Shown here: positions 26,076 through 36,155 of the stretch, piece by piece | How the letters are laid out: the number at the start of each line of letters is the position of its first letter | Numbering within the stretch: position 1 is the first letter of the stretch | Assembly (NCBI RefSeq): GCF_900609065.1 | Contig: NZ_UXAU01000038.1 | Location: forward strand, 124,001 to 188,000 | Length of the DNA: 64,000 nucleotides | Source of the DNA: Arthrobacter ulcerisalmonis | Lineage (GTDB): Bacteria > Actinomycetota > Actinomycetes > Actinomycetales > Micrococcaceae | Direction: 5' to 3' | Translations under genes and position numbers: made by a program | The notes under the pieces: generated by a model | What the model was told of the DNA's origin: nothing | Database searches by the model: none | Seen by the model: the letters and a program-made list of their open reading frames with translations, nothing else

Positions 26076-26912
26076 TCAGAGGTTCTTGAGCTCACTGCTG
26101 GGAGTGGCGATGTTGGCGTTGGCCTCATTCTCCACCGCGGCCTTGGCGGTCCGCTTGTCCCGGCGCTTGTCATTGACAATGCACAGGCCAATGGCAGCAA
26201 AGAACAGGATCAGCAACGGCGCGGCCAGCAGCAACATGGACAACGCGTCCGTCCCGGGAGCGGCCAGCGCAGCCAGCACAAACACCAGGAAGACGATGAT
26301 CCGCCAGGCTTTGAGAATGGTCTTACCGCGAACCACACCGGCCATGTTGATGCCCACCAACAGCACCGGCACCAGGAAGGAGATGCCCAGGATCAGGAAC
26401 ATCTGCGTGGTGAAGGTGAGGTAGTCAGTGGCGGAAATGTTGTTGGCAGCCGTGGTGGGGGTGAACTGCAGCAGGGCCCGCACCACCGTGGGGAAGACCA
26501 GCCAGGCAACGTAGATGCCGGCCAGGAAGAGGGGTACCGCCGCCGCCATATAGCCCAGGGTGAAGCGGCGTTCCTTGCCGGTCAGGCCGGGCGTAATGAA
26601 GGCCCAGACCTGGTAGATCCAGACCGGGCTGGAGATCACCACGCCAATCTGGATCGCGATCTGGAACTTGAACGCAAAGGGATCGGCAATCGTGGCGAAG
26701 TTCAGGACCGCCGTGCGACCCGTCTCATGGGCAATGGTGATCAGGGGTGCAGAAAGGGCGGAGACCACGGGATCGTAGAGGAACCAACCCGCAACGGCAG
26801 CCAGCACCACAGCGATGGCCGATTTAATCAGCCGGTTCTTGAGTTCCTTGATGTGGTCCCATAAAGCCATCCGCCCCTCCGGATTGGCTTTGCGGCCCTT
26901 GGTCGGCGCCAC
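26076..26912 (-). CDS. tatC: Sec-independent translocase subunit TatC
   Basis: Polytopic core of the twin-arginine export system that recognises RR signal peptides. The 278-residue protein has the conserved N-terminal region MALWDHIKELKNRLIKS and about six helices; FITPGLTGKERRFTLGYMAAA is the typical loop after the second helix. A hydrophilic tail follows the last helix. GTG start, 8 nt after the tatA stop, so co-translated with it. No tatB is adjacent, which is normal because actinobacterial tatB lies elsewhere. Confidence 0.95.
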   Translation of the reverse strand: MAPTKGRKANPEGRMALWDHIKELKNRLIKSAIAVVLAAVAGWFLYDPVVSALSAPLITIAHETGRTAVLNFATIADPFAFKFQIAIQIGVVISSPVWIYQVWAFITPGLTGKERRFTLGYMAAAVPLFLAGIYVAWLVFPTVVRALLQFTPTTAANNISATDYLTFTTQMFLILGISFLVPVLLVGINMAGVVRGKTILKAWRIIVFLVFVLAALAAPGTDALSMLLLAAPLLILFFAAIGLCIVNDKRRDKRTAKAAVENEANANIATPSSELKNL

Positions 26913-26920
26913 GGTGGGAA

Positions 26921-27193
26921 CTATGCGCGGGTCGACGGCGGAACGTCAGTTCCGTCAGTTGGCTCACCAGGCTGGGCCTTGGGGTGATTCACAATGGTTC
27001 CTTCGACCGGACCCGACGAATCGGTGGTCTCTGGCTTGCCATCGTTCTTCATTTCCTTGACCTCGGATTTGATGATGCGCATCGACTGGCCAAGGCTCCG
27101 GGCCATGCCGGGCAGCTTGGGCGCCGCAAAGAGCAACAGTGCAACGACGATGATGATAACAATCGGCCAGGGGCCGTCAAAGAGTCTTCCCAC
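26921..27193 (-). CDS. tatA: Sec-independent translocase subunit TatA
   Basis: Pore-forming component of the Tat system, 90 residues. A single N-terminal helix (PIVIIIVVALLLFAAPKLPGMARSLG) is followed by an amphipathic helix (MRIIKSEVKEMKND) and an acidic, proline-rich tail, the standard TatA plan. The FAAPKLP hinge replaces the usual FGPKKLP-type hinge, a normal actinobacterial variation. GTG start with AAAGGA upstream. In operon with tatC. Confidence 0.94.
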   Translation of the reverse strand: MGRLFDGPWPIVIIIVVALLLFAAPKLPGMARSLGQSMRIIKSEVKEMKNDGKPETTDSSGPVEGTIVNHPKAQPGEPTDGTDVPPSTRA

Positions 27194-27225
27194 GGGAAAT
27201 CCTTTCCTCTAAGTACATCCTACTT

Positions 27226-27573
27226 CTATGTGAAGTCGAGATCTCCGAGCGCCTGCGGTTGGCCCCGGTCTGTCCTGCGTTGCACGCGGCGTTGGCGCCG
27301 TACCTCGCGCCGTTCCGCCTTGGCGGCCCCGTAATCATGCCGCATCGCCTCGGGTGAGGCAAAAACGGCTGATCCGGGAGCAGCCCGTGTTGGGTTGGGC
27401 GTTTCAGCTGGCATGTCCAGGGGCTGGATCGATCCGAATTTCTCGGCCGCCGCCCCTAATTCCTTGGTGGTTGCCATGAAATTGCGGAACAACCGGATGC
27501 CCAGTAAGAGGTAAAAAAGCAGGGACAGCGCCACAAGCGCCACCCACAAAAGTATCCACGACCACCAAGGCAT
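27226..27573 (-). CDS. Small membrane protein between tatA and pafBC
   Basis: 115 residues: an N-terminal helix (WWSWILLWVALVALSLLFYLLLGIRLF), then a hydrophilic part with FMATTKELGAAAEKFGSI and a very basic C-terminal region (AKAERREVRRQRRVQRRTDR). No family name is certain. The conserved location beside tatA and pafBC suggests a housekeeping role. The ATG lies 7 nt after TAGACT and 11 nt after pafBC; an upstream reading of the frame inside pafBC is rejected. Confidence 0.7.
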   Translation of the reverse strand: MPWWSWILLWVALVALSLLFYLLLGIRLFRNFMATTKELGAAAEKFGSIQPLDMPAETPNPTRAAPGSAVFASPEAMRHDYGAAKAERREVRRQRRVQRRTDRGQPQALGDLDFT

Positions 27574-27580
27574 GCTGTCG

Positions 27581-27586
27581 AGTCTA
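27581..27586 (-). promoter_or_regulatory. -10 box inside the 3' end of pafBC
   Basis: TAGACT on the minus strand, 7 nt before the ATG at 27573; it overlaps the pafBC stop codon. Confidence 0.4.
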
Positions 27587-29587
27587 ACTGCCGTAGTGGG
27601 CCAACGACGCCGCCAGCCAGTCCCGGGCCGCGTCGGCCAGATCGGTGGGGGCCAAAATCCGCGCCTGCCCGCCATGCTGGGCCACAAACATGGGCAGCCA
27701 GTCGGTATTGCCGAACTGGATGTCCGCGATGAGGCCGCCGTCGGGTAGTTCAGCGGTGCGGCTGGCATCGTATTCGTCGGCAAGGCCGCGGCCCTGGCCG
27801 GTGAGTTGGATGGTGACTGCAGTGTCGCCGTCGTTCGCGGTGAAAAGGCTTGCTGAGCCGCTGCTGGCGGCAACGGCGTCGGACATGATCTGCGCGCCGT
27901 TCGGCGCCATGGCCTCTACGCGGTCCAGACGGAAGTTGCGGAGCGCGTGCGCGCGGTGGCAGTAGGCCTCCAGGTACCAGGTGTCATCCAGGGAGAACAG
28001 CCGGAGCGGATCCACGTCACGTTCCGAAACGGTGTCGCGTTGCGGGGAGAGATACCGCAGGTGGAGTTGGGAGCGCGTCCGGAGCGCTTCCCTGACCGTC
28101 AAGTGCACGGCAGCGTCGGCAGGCGCCATGGGCGGGCCGGCAAAGGACCCCGACTGCAGCCCCGCTTCCCCCGCGGCGGCCATCAGCTTGAGGGTCACCG
28201 ATTCCAAGGCGCCACCGGGGGCCAGCTCCGGGAGGCCAATCAGCGTCTCCAGCCCGGTCAGCAGGGCGCAGGCCTCCGTCACGGTAAAACGGACCGGCTT
28301 GGTGAGGTCGAGGTCCTGGGTGATGAAGACGTGGTCGTCCTCCCACTGGATGTCCAGGAGGTCGTCGGGATAGCCACCGGGCAGCCCCGAACAGATCAAG
28401 ATCCGCAGGTCAGCCTCGAGTTCCCGCCGGGAAATACCAAAGTGATCGGCAACTTCCTGGATGTGGAGCCCCTGGTTATGGACGAGGAACGGCACCAGCT
28501 GCAGCATGCGTTTGAGCTGGTCCTCAGCCGTACCTGGCCGGTCGGTCCGGTGCCGGGCACCGGCGAGCGAATAGGACGGCACCGGAGCCGCGCTGAACGC
28601 CGCCGCTGCCCGGAGCCGACGGTGGACGGCTGCTACAAGCTCCGGCGGCGCCGTGGCGATGGCGTCAGGACCATAGGACGCGATCTCCTCGGCCAACACC
28701 TCGACATCGCGGTAAGGAATCTGCAGGCTGTCAAAGCTTGTCTCGGAGTTCTCCGGCTGATGCTGCGTCTGGGGTGCGCTGGAGTCCTGGCCTTGCAACG
28801 CGCGCCGCCGTAGGGCCAGCAGCTTGCCGGTCCGGACGCTGATGGTTGCCGTCCGCTGCGGCAGTTCGGGCAGCCGATCCAGTTCCTTGCGGATGTTGAA
28901 GCCGGCGGGCGGTGTGCTGGTCTCCTTGGCCACGGTGGAGACGGCGGTACTCACTCTTGATAGCCGGAAGTGGCGGGCCGCCTGCCGGGTGCGGTCAAAG
29001 CCAATGAGGTACCACTGGCCGAATCTGCTCCCCAAGCCCCAGGGTTCCACGGTCCGGAGTTCGTCTCGACCGGTGCTGGCCGCACGGTAACCGAAGGTCA
29101 CGGGGTGGCGCTCCTGCATGGCGGCCAGGAGGTCGTCGAAGATCTGACCGGCAGGCCTGATGCGCGGCTGGATCCCCGCTGGCAGTTCGATGTCCGCCAT
29201 CTGCCCAGCTGCCTGAAGCTTCCGCATGGCACTTCGCGCGGCAGTTCCCAGGGCCGAACGCTCCCATAACTGGGCCGCCAAGAGGAGCACTGTCCACTCC
29301 TCTGGGCCAAGGTGGACGTCCGGCAGCCGGTTGGACTCCTTGCCGATCCGGTAACGGGTGCTTGTTGGATCGTCTTCGCTCCAGCCAAGATCCGTGAGCG
29401 TTTCTACGTCGAAGCCGAACTGCCGGAGGTCGTTCTTGTCCCGTTCAAACATTCTTCCAAAGGCCACGTCGTTGCCGCTGACGTCACGGTAGACGGTCTC
29501 GCGCAACTCACTGCGGCGCAGGCCGTAGCGCGTGTTGAGGAGGGCGATCAGCAGGTTCAAGAGACGTTCGGTGCGGGATGCAGACAC
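27584..29587 (-). CDS. pafBC: Fused PafBC DNA-damage response activator (two WYL modules)
   Basis: Transcription activator of the LexA-independent DNA-damage response. The 667-residue protein is PafB and PafC in one chain. Each half has a winged helix-turn-helix (RLLNLLIALLNTRYGLRRSELRETVY; later LHIQEVADHFGISRRELEADLRIL) and a WYL domain (GQWYLIGFDRTR and DDTWYLEAYCHR) with a C-terminal extension. The natural fusion is known from Arthrobacter. I prefer the GTG at 29587, 7 nt after TAACGT, over the TTG at 29605. In many actinobacteria pafB and pafC are separate genes next to pafA; here two FKBP genes intervene. Confidence 0.94.
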   Translation of the reverse strand: MSASRTERLLNLLIALLNTRYGLRRSELRETVYRDVSGNDVAFGRMFERDKNDLRQFGFDVETLTDLGWSEDDPTSTRYRIGKESNRLPDVHLGPEEWTVLLLAAQLWERSALGTAARSAMRKLQAAGQMADIELPAGIQPRIRPAGQIFDDLLAAMQERHPVTFGYRAASTGRDELRTVEPWGLGSRFGQWYLIGFDRTRQAARHFRLSRVSTAVSTVAKETSTPPAGFNIRKELDRLPELPQRTATISVRTGKLLALRRRALQGQDSSAPQTQHQPENSETSFDSLQIPYRDVEVLAEEIASYGPDAIATAPPELVAAVHRRLRAAAAFSAAPVPSYSLAGARHRTDRPGTAEDQLKRMLQLVPFLVHNQGLHIQEVADHFGISRRELEADLRILICSGLPGGYPDDLLDIQWEDDHVFITQDLDLTKPVRFTVTEACALLTGLETLIGLPELAPGGALESVTLKLMAAAGEAGLQSGSFAGPPMAPADAAVHLTVREALRTRSQLHLRYLSPQRDTVSERDVDPLRLFSLDDTWYLEAYCHRAHALRNFRLDRVEAMAPNGAQIMSDAVAASSGSASLFTANDGDTAVTIQLTGQGRGLADEYDASRTAELPDGGLIADIQFGNTDWLPMFVAQHGGQARILAPTDLADAARDWLAASLAHYGS

Positions 29588-29594
29588 CCAAGCT

Positions 29595-29600
29595 ACGTTA
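29595..29600 (-). promoter_or_regulatory. -10 box of a leaderless pafBC transcript
   Basis: TAACGT on the minus strand, 7 nt before the GTG at 29587. Confidence 0.4.
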
Positions 29601-29689
29601 CTCAATCGGAGGCCGGAACGCGCAAAGCGCGGCAGCGCAGAGCCAGTTGGCCCCGCTGCTGCCGCGCTCGGCGGACTGTCGTCACGCTG

Positions 29690-30085
29690 CTAGCGGACGC
29701 CCATCAGGTCTACCACGAAGATCAGAGCCTCGTTGGGCTTGATCGCTCCACCGGCGCCACGGGATCCGTAAGCCAGTTCGGAAGGGATTTCGAGCCGACG
29801 GCGGCCGCCCACCTTCATGCCCAGCAGGCCCTGGTCCCAGCCCTGGATGACCTGGCCCACGCCGACCCGGAAGTCGAGCGGTGCGCCGCGGCCCCAGGAA
29901 GCGTCGAACTCTTCGCCGGTGGACCAGGCTACGCCGACGTAGTGGGTGGAGACGGTGTCGCCGGCCTTGGCCTCCTGGCCATCGCCTTCAACGATGTCGG
30001 TGATGACGAGTTCCGTGGGGACCTCGCCCTCAGGGAAATCAATCTCGGGCTTCTGGCGATCAAAATCTCGCTGTCCAAAGGACAT
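29690..30085 (-). CDS. FKBP-type peptidyl-prolyl isomerase (cytoplasmic)
   Basis: A 131-residue prolyl isomerase with one complete FKBP domain: VSTHYVGVAWSTGEEFDASWGRGAPLDFRVGVGQVIQGWDQGLLGMKVGGRRRLEIPSELAYG, with the active-site aromatic residues and GxGQVIxGWD loop intact. There is no signal peptide. The ATG follows AAGGAG. It sits 70 nt downstream of a second, exported FKBP gene. Its presence next to the Pup-proteasome genes is frequent in Micrococcales; a direct functional link is not shown. Confidence 0.92.
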   Translation of the reverse strand: MSFGQRDFDRQKPEIDFPEGEVPTELVITDIVEGDGQEAKAGDTVSTHYVGVAWSTGEEFDASWGRGAPLDFRVGVGQVIQGWDQGLLGMKVGGRRRLEIPSELAYGSRGAGGAIKPNEALIFVVDLMGVR

Positions 30086-30155
30086 GGGTGCTCCTTCTCG
30101 GGGATGTAAGGGTTGCTGTGCCACGGAAAAACCCGCGGCCCGGTATCAAGTGTGG

Positions 30156-31082
30156 TTACTTGGCGCCCAGGATGTCCACTACGAACACTAGGTCGCCCTT
30201 GGCTTTACCCTGGCCGGCGTCACCGTAAGCGAGGTCCTTCGGGATCACCAGGAGGACTCGCGAGCCAACGGTCTTGCCGGTCAGGCCCTGGGTCCAGCCC
30301 TTGATGACGTTGCTGAGGGCAAACGGAATCGGCTTGCCGGAGTCGAAGCTGGAATCAAACTTCTCGCCGCCCACCAGATTGACGCCCACGTAGTTGGCCG
30401 TCACCGTGTCGGTTCCCTTGACCACGGCACCGGTGCCCTTGATCAGGTCCTGGGAGATGAGTTCGGTCGGTGCTGCGACGCCGTCAACGGAGATCTGCGG
30501 AACGCCGTCGCTGTTTTCCGTCACGGTGGGCAGTCCGGCGGGCGGCGTGACGGTTTCGCCTTCAGGCTTGCTGAGGACGGGAGTTGCGTCAGTGGCCGAG
30601 ACAACCTTCACCACGAGGATCTGGGTGGGCTGTGCTGCGGCGCTGGCAGTGGCTGCCTGGCCGGGAACGGCGATGGCGATGTTGGAGCCTACCTTCGAAC
30701 CGACGATCGCGTTGTAGACCACGGCGCCACCCGTTTTCAGGCTGTCGTCAAGTTCCAGAGCTTCGGGTTCACCGGCGAAGGTGTCTTCGAGGGTGCTGCC
30801 GTCCTGGCCGTTGAGGGCAAGGATGGACAGGTGGGCTATCTGGTTGGCCTTGACGGTGTCACCGGTGCCTTCGGTGATCTGCTTCGCGGTAGGCTCGCTG
30901 ACTTCGAGGGGCTTGTCGAACTCGACGCCGGGAGCCTTCCCGTCGCCGTTCTCGGTCAGTTTGAGGGAGTCGAACTTGGCAGTCTCACCAGCGGATTGGC
31001 TGGTGGGTTCCGGGTCGCCGGCACCACCGCAGGCGGTCAGGAGCAGCAGGCCGGGAAGGAGGATTGCTAGTAATCGGCGCAC
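30156..31082 (-). CDS. FKBP-type peptidyl-prolyl isomerase lipoprotein (tandem domains)
   Basis: A 308-residue exported isomerase. The start is GTG at 31082, giving VRRLLAILLPGLLLLTACGG with the lipobox LTAC. The C-terminal third is a standard FKBP domain (TVTANYVGVNLVGGEKFDSSFDSGKPI, then VIKGWTQGLTGKTVGSRVLLVIPKDLAYG). The N-terminal half (ITEGTGDTVKANQIAHLSILALNGQDGSTLEDTFAGEP) looks like a diverged FKBP repeat without the key aromatic residues. It probably folds proteins outside the membrane. Confidence 0.9.
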   Translation of the reverse strand: MRRLLAILLPGLLLLTACGGAGDPEPTSQSAGETAKFDSLKLTENGDGKAPGVEFDKPLEVSEPTAKQITEGTGDTVKANQIAHLSILALNGQDGSTLEDTFAGEPEALELDDSLKTGGAVVYNAIVGSKVGSNIAIAVPGQAATASAAAQPTQILVVKVVSATDATPVLSKPEGETVTPPAGLPTVTENSDGVPQISVDGVAAPTELISQDLIKGTGAVVKGTDTVTANYVGVNLVGGEKFDSSFDSGKPIPFALSNVIKGWTQGLTGKTVGSRVLLVIPKDLAYGDAGQGKAKGDLVFVVDILGAK

Positions 31083-31188
31083 GTAAAAACTTTCGTCGGG
31101 GCAAGATGGGTGCGGCGCCCAACGAGGTGGCCATCTAAGGCAGCAGTTCGAAAGGGGCCTACCCAAGGATAGCCGCCGAAGCTGAGTG

Positions 31189-32553
31189 TCAGCCCATAGA
31201 GTCCAGCAGTGCGTCCACCCGCTCGTCGACGTTCCGGAAGGGGTCCTTGCACAGGATGGTCTGGTGCGCCCTGTCGTTGAGCTTCAAGTGCACCCAGTCC
31301 ACGGTGTAGTCCCGGCCGAGTTCCTGGGCCCGGCGGACAAAGTCGCCCCGAAGCTTGGCCCGGGTCGTGGCAGGCGGAGCATCCACCGCATCCTTGATCA
31401 CCGTGTCGTCCACGATCCGCCGCACGGCGCCCCGGGACTGCAGCAGGTAGTACAGGCCGCGGGTCCGGGAAATGTCATGGTACGTCAGGTCAAGTTGGGC
31501 GATGCGGGGAGCGTCCAGGCTCAAGCCATGCCGCTCACGGTAACTGTCCATCAGTTTCTTCTTGATGGCCCAGTCAATCTCGGTGTCAATGCTCTTGGTG
31601 TTGCCCGACTCGATCGCTGCCAGTGTCCGTTCCCACAGATCGAGGATGAGCGGGACATGGGGATTGTGGGCCCCATTTTCCTTGACGAATGCGGTGACCT
31701 TGGCCAGGTACTCCTGCTGGATCTCCAAAGCCGTCAACTGCCGGCCGTTGGCAAGCCGGACCAGGGCGCGGCCGGTGAGGTCATGGGAGATTTCGCGGAT
31801 ACTGCGGATGGGGTTTTCCATCCGCATGTCCCGCATGATGACTCCTGCTTCCACCATGCGCAGCACCAGGTCCACCGTGCCCACCTTCATCAGCGCGGTG
31901 GCCTCAGACATGTTGGAGTCGCCCACAATGACGTGCAGGCGACGGTAGAACTCCGCGTCGGCGTGCGGTTCGTCCCGGGTGTTGATGATGGGCCGGGAGC
32001 GTGTGGTGGCGGAGGACACGCCTTCCCAGATGTGATCGGCGCGCTGCGAAAATGCGTAGGTGGCGCCGTGCGGGGTCTTGAGGATCTTGCCGGCGCCGGC
32101 GATCAGTTGCCTGGTCACCAGGAACGGAATCAGGATCTCCGCGAGCCGCGAGAACTCACCTCGGCGTGGGATCAGGTAGTTTTCGTGACTGCCGTAGGAG
32201 TTGCCTGCCGAGTCGGTATTGTTCTTGAACAGATAGACGGTGCCATTGAACCCCTCAGCCGCGAGGCGTGTTTGCGCTTCGTCCACGAGATCATCCAGAA
32301 TCAGTTCACCGGCCCGGTCATGCGCAATGAGTTGCGCCAGGTCGTCGCATTCAGCCGTGGCGTACTCCGGGTGGGATCCCACGTCGAGGTACAGGCGGGA
32401 GCCGTTGGTGAGGAAGACATTGGAGGATCTCCCCCACGAGACCACCTTGCGAAAGAGGTAGCGGGCCACTTCTTCGGGGGCCAGCGGCCGCGAATCAGGG
32501 CTGGAATAGGAGATGCCGAATTCGGTCTCGATGCCGAAAATTCTCTTGTCCAT
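31189..32553 (-). CDS. pafA: Pup--protein ligase PafA
   Basis: Carboxylate-amine ligase that phosphorylates the C-terminal Glu of Pup and joins it to lysines of target proteins. The 454-residue protein opens with [17 protein letters not shown], where the ETEFG glutamates bind Mg-ATP. Inner motifs [19 protein letters not shown] and [28 protein letters not shown] are shared with Dop and glutamine synthetase-like ligases. It starts 7 nt after prcA, with AGGAG upstream, completing arc-dop-pup-prcB-prcA-pafA. Confidence 0.96.
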   Translation of the reverse strand: MDKRIFGIETEFGISYSSPDSRPLAPEEVARYLFRKVVSWGRSSNVFLTNGSRLYLDVGSHPEYATAECDDLAQLIAHDRAGELILDDLVDEAQTRLAAEGFNGTVYLFKNNTDSAGNSYGSHENYLIPRRGEFSRLAEILIPFLVTRQLIAGAGKILKTPHGATYAFSQRADHIWEGVSSATTRSRPIINTRDEPHADAEFYRRLHVIVGDSNMSEATALMKVGTVDLVLRMVEAGVIMRDMRMENPIRSIREISHDLTGRALVRLANGRQLTALEIQQEYLAKVTAFVKENGAHNPHVPLILDLWERTLAAIESGNTKSIDTEIDWAIKKKLMDSYRERHGLSLDAPRIAQLDLTYHDISRTRGLYYLLQSRGAVRRIVDDTVIKDAVDAPPATTRAKLRGDFVRRAQELGRDYTVDWVHLKLNDRAHQTILCKDPFRNVDERVDALLDSMG

Positions 32554-32560
32554 CTGTCTC

Positions 32561-33304
32561 CTAGCTCAGCAGGGCCGTGATGTCACGGTTGTCGAGGCGG
32601 CGGAAAGCCCGCCGTAATCCACGGGTGGTGTTCGGATCGCGATCCAGGACGGCGACCTCCAGGGCAGGCGCCTGCAACGGCGGGCCCTGCACTGCGGTGG
32701 TAGTTCCGGCCTCAGCCGTAGGCGTGGCCGGGTCTGCGGGCGGCGCGAGTGCCCCGGCGGCCAGCCGGACGGCGTCGGCAAAGCTGATCGAGGTGCGCCA
32801 CCCCGTTTCGACGCCGGTTGAAACCCGTTCCGCTTGGCCGCCCATCACCACAAAGCGGTGCTCATCGGCGATCGAGCCGTCAAACGTCAGCCGGTAGAGG
32901 TGGTCCTCCGCCTGGCTGGCACCCACTTCTGCCACGGCCAATTCCACTTCGAAGGGCTTTGATTCGGTGGTGAACACGGCCCCCAGGCTCTGGGCGTAGA
33001 CGCTGGCGAGTCCCCGCGCGGTGACGTCGGCGCGGTCGTAGGAGTACCCCCGAACATCGGCGTACCGCACACCAGCCTGGCGCAGGCTTTCGAATTCGTT
33101 GTACTTCCCCACCGCGGCGAAGGCGATGCGGTCATAGATTTCGCCGATCTTGTGCAGCGAGGGCGATGGGTTTTCGGCAACCAGTGCAATGCCCTCCGCG
33201 CAACTGATCACCACCACTGATCGGCCCCGGGCGATGCCCTTCCGCGCGAAATCTGCGCGGTCTTTCATGACCTGTTCTGGGGATACGTAGAACTGCTGCG
33301 TCAT
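32561..33304 (-). CDS. prcA: 20S proteasome alpha subunit
   Basis: Structural ring subunit of the proteasome, 247 residues. It begins [29 protein letters not shown], the alpha-type gate N-terminus, and contains [36 protein letters not shown]. The C-terminal 60 residues are Ala/Pro-rich and variable, with a final [17 protein letters not shown]. The frame is open well upstream, but the ATG at 33304 lies 1 nt after the prcB stop and matches the family start. It is non-catalytic and controls substrate entry. Confidence 0.95.
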   Translation of the reverse strand: MTQQFYVSPEQVMKDRADFARKGIARGRSVVVISCAEGIALVAENPSPSLHKIGEIYDRIAFAAVGKYNEFESLRQAGVRYADVRGYSYDRADVTARGLASVYAQSLGAVFTTESKPFEVELAVAEVGASQAEDHLYRLTFDGSIADEHRFVVMGGQAERVSTGVETGWRTSISFADAVRLAAGALAPPADPATPTAEAGTTTAVQGPPLQAPALEVAVLDRDPNTTRGLRRAFRRLDNRDITALLS

Positions 33305-33305
33305 G

Positions 33306-34127
33306 TCAGGCCTCCCGTCCGGCAATGGTGCGGGCCCCGATGATGGCCCGGGCGATGACCGCCAATTCGTCGTCCGGGACCCGACGGGTACCGCCCTCGT
33401 CCACGGTGTACACCACCGGCCAAAGTTGCCGGACGGTGTCGGGGCCGCCGGTGGCTGAATCGTCGTCGGCCGCGTCGTAGAGGGCCTCGACCGCGACGCC
33501 GAGCGCCTCGCCGGCGGTGAGATTGGGCCGCCACAGCTTTTTAAGTGCACCGCGCGCGAAGACGGAGCCCGAGCCCACCGTATGGTGTTCGCGTTCCTCA
33601 TAGCGCCCGCCGGTGACGTCATAGGAAAACAACCGGCCGGTCCGGGCGCCGGTGTCGAAACCGGCAAACAGTGGCACCACGGCCAACCCCTGCATGGCCA
33701 ATGGCAGGTTGCCGCGGATCATGGCGCCCAACCGATTGGCTTTGCCTTCCAAGCTGAGCAGGGTGCCCTCGATTTTCTCGTAGTGTTCCAGTTCAACCTG
33801 GAACAGCCGGGTCAAGTCAATGGCGATCCCGGCTGTGCCGGCGATGCCCAGGACGGAATAGCGGTCTGCGGGATAGACCTTTTCAATGTGCCGGCTGGCG
33901 ATGACGTTGCCCATGGTGGCGCGGCGGTCCCCTGCCATGAGGACGCCGCCAGCGTAGGCCATGGCCACGATGGTGGTGGCATGGGGGGCCTGGAGTGGGA
34001 CCCCCGCGGCGGGCAAGCCCGCAAAATGCTGACTAAAGGGCAACAGCTCAGGACGGTCTCGTTGCAGGTGCTCGGTGAATGAGGAGGTAGCGTTGGCGGC
34101 TACCTGGTTGGCGGTTGATTCCTGCAC
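33306..34127 (-). CDS. prcB: 20S proteasome beta subunit
   Basis: Catalytic subunit of the proteasome, 273 residues from GTG 34127, selected by the AAGGAG 5 nt upstream; longer readings run into pup. A propeptide of about 50 residues precedes the mature N-terminal threonine, which becomes the nucleophile: [25 protein letters not shown], Thr51. Lys and Asp of the active site follow in the usual spacing. It lies between pup and prcA and is part of the same transcript. Confidence 0.95.
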   Translation of the reverse strand: MQESTANQVAANATSSFTEHLQRDRPELLPFSQHFAGLPAAGVPLQAPHATTIVAMAYAGGVLMAGDRRATMGNVIASRHIEKVYPADRYSVLGIAGTAGIAIDLTRLFQVELEHYEKIEGTLLSLEGKANRLGAMIRGNLPLAMQGLAVVPLFAGFDTGARTGRLFSYDVTGGRYEEREHHTVGSGSVFARGALKKLWRPNLTAGEALGVAVEALYDAADDDSATGGPDTVRQLWPVVYTVDEGGTRRVPDDELAVIARAIIGARTIAGREA

Positions 34128-34203
34128 TCGCACTCCTTGAACGGGGTCCAGTGACGCTTGGACAAAGTAGACCGACCGGGGCTGGGCCACCCTGGTGCCA
34201 GGG

Positions 34204-34407
34204 TTACTGGCCACCCTTTTGCACAAACGCACGGACGAATTCCTCGGCGTTGGACTCAAGGACGCCATCGATTTCGTCCAGCAGATCGTCAACTCCCTGC
34301 GTCGATTCGGACGCCTGGGCGGCCGCGGGAGCAGGCGGCGCCTCGGGGATGTCCTCGTCAACCTGATTGTCCCGTGACTGTGGCTGCTGTTGCTCCTGAC
34401 CTGCCAT
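34204..34407 (-). CDS. pup: Prokaryotic ubiquitin-like protein Pup
   Basis: A 67-residue, disordered tag protein whose C-terminal Gln is deamidated to Glu by Dop before ligation by PafA. The C-terminal part [30 protein letters not shown] is the conserved Pup signature and ends in GGQ, so Dop activity is required. The N-terminus is rich in Gln, Asp, Pro and Ala. The ATG is preceded by AGAAGGGG. It lies between dop and prcB. Confidence 0.97.
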   Translation of the reverse strand: MAGQEQQQPQSRDNQVDEDIPEAPPAPAAAQASESTQGVDDLLDEIDGVLESNAEEFVRAFVQKGGQ

Positions 34408-34481
34408 GATGGCCCCTTCTCCTGATAATGATGCGGATCCAATACGTTCATCCTGCCACGCAAAAGACCCTGTGACAGTGT

Positions 34482-36155
34482 TTACGCCGCAGGCGGAGCG
34501 GCGGGGTGTCCCAGCAGTTCAGCGAGGAATGGGCCCGCCTCCTGATGGCGTTCGAACAACTCGCCGGCCAAGGCTTGGGTACCCCGGAGCGGCTCCCTGG
34601 TGGCGACCCGCTGCAGGCGCCCATATCCGGGGACGTCGAAAATTACCGAGTCCCAGCTGGCTCCCACCAGGTCCTTGCCGAAGGAGCTGACGCAGCGGCC
34701 GCGGAAGAAGGCCCGGGTGTCCACCGGCGGATTCACCACAGCCGCAGCCATGGCATCGTCGGTGCTGACCCGCTGCATGCGGCCCCTGGCCAGCAGCCGG
34801 TGATACAGGCCTTTTTCGGGTCTGATATCTGACCACTGCAGGTCCACCAGGCCCAGCCGGGCGTCATCCCAGGACAGCCCGTCGCGTTGCCGATAGCCAT
34901 CGAGGAGGGAGCGCTTGGCCAGCCATTCCACGGAGGACGCCGCGGCGTCCCGGTCGGAGCCGAGCTGGGTAAGGACTGTAGCCCAGCGATCCAGCACCAG
35001 GTGCGTGTGCCCGTCCCCGCTAACGGGGTCGGCAACGCCGGTATCCTGTGCCAACTTGGCCGCGGCCGCGTAATACATCCACTGCAGGTCCAGGGCGCTG
35101 ACCCTGCGCCCGTCGATGAGCCGGAGCAGTGCGGAAAGTTCCGTGTCATGGCTGACCGCCTGGAGCGCAGCCACGGGCTCATAGACCTCAACCTTGGGCG
35201 CCAGCCCGGCTTCGATCAGGCTCAAAACCATGGCGGTGGTGCCAAACTTCAGGTAGTTGGCGACCTCCGAAAGGTTGGCATCGCCAATGATGACGTGCAA
35301 CCGGCGGTACTTGTCCGCGGTGGCGTGTGGCTCGTCGCGGGTGTTGATGATGGGCCGGCGGATGGTGGTCTCGAGTCCCACCTCTGCCTCGAAGAAGTCA
35401 GCCCGCTGACTGATCTGATAGCCGGGAACGGAATTGTCCTGGCCGCGCCCCACCCGACCGGCGCCGCACATGATCTGGCGAGTGACGAAGAACGGTGTCA
35501 GGCCGCGGACAATGTCATTGAAGAGGACTGACCGTGGCATCAGGTAGTTCTCGTGCGAGCCATAGGAGACGGACTTGTTGTCCGTATTGTTCTTGTACAA
35601 GTTGACGCTGGGGAGCTCCGGATCGGCAGCAAGGCGCCGGACCGTGGCCAGCGCCACCAGGTCTCCCGCCGCATCCCAGGTGACCGCGTCCAGCGGGTTG
35701 GTGACCTCGGGACTGGAGTACTCGGGGTGCGCATGGTCCACATACAGCCGGGCGCCGTTTCCCAGCACCATATTCATCAGCAACGAGCCGGAGTCGTCCT
35801 GGCCATCCAGCTCAAAATCCTCCCGACCGTAGGCCAGTGCCACAGCCTCGGCATCAAGGACAGGCGGCTGGTCCGTGAGTTGGCTGGGGTGGGCAGCTCC
35901 CCTGTCCACCGTCCAGCCCCGGGCATCGTGCAGCGGTTCCTCGTCGGTGTAGTCCCAGCGGGCCTCAGCTCCCCCAGCGGCGCGTTGGCGCGTCACCTGG
36001 GCGTAGGCCTGCACCACCCGTGCGCTCATCATGGTGGCATTTGCCGATGGCGCGGAGGGCGCGTGGATGCCGTACTCGGTCTCCGAACCCATGACCCGCA
36101 TGGCCCCGCCAACAGGGAGTGCATCCCCGTTGGCGGGCGACTGCGCAGCCGTCAC
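34482..36155 (-). CDS. dop: Pup deamidase/depupylase Dop
   Basis: PafA-related enzyme that deamidates Pup and removes Pup from tagged proteins. The start is GTG 36155, overlapping the arc stop by 4 nt (GTGA), typical of translational coupling. The N-terminal Mg-ATP motif [14 protein letters not shown] and later [19 protein letters not shown] and [29 protein letters not shown] are present. At 557 residues it is somewhat longer than the roughly 500-residue mycobacterial protein. A Dop-specific loop between the first two motifs contains [15 protein letters not shown]. Confidence 0.95.
   Translation of the reverse strand: MTAAQSPANGDALPVGGAMRVMGSETEYGIHAPSAPSANATMMSARVVQAYAQVTRQRAAGGAEARWDYTDEEPLHDARGWTVDRGAAHPSQLTDQPPVLDAEAVALAYGREDFELDGQDDSGSLLMNMVLGNGARLYVDHAHPEYSSPEVTNPLDAVTWDAAGDLVALATVRRLAADPELPSVNLYKNNTDNKSVSYGSHENYLMPRSVLFNDIVRGLTPFFVTRQIMCGAGRVGRGQDNSVPGYQISQRADFFEAEVGLETTIRRPIINTRDEPHATADKYRRLHVIIGDANLSEVANYLKFGTTAMVLSLIEAGLAPKVEVYEPVAALQAVSHDTELSALLRLIDGRRVSALDLQWMYYAAAAKLAQDTGVADPVSGDGHTHLVLDRWATVLTQLGSDRDAAASSVEWLAKRSLLDGYRQRDGLSWDDARLGLVDLQWSDIRPEKGLYHRLLARGRMQRVSTDDAMAAAVVNPPVDTRAFFRGRCVSSFGKDLVGASWDSVIFDVPGYGRLQRVATREPLRGTQALAGELFERHQEAGPFLAELLGHPAAPPAA

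Noticed and set aside
33305..33667. Upstream extension of prcA
   Set aside because: It overlaps prcB in another frame, and the family start at 33304 follows directly on the prcB stop.
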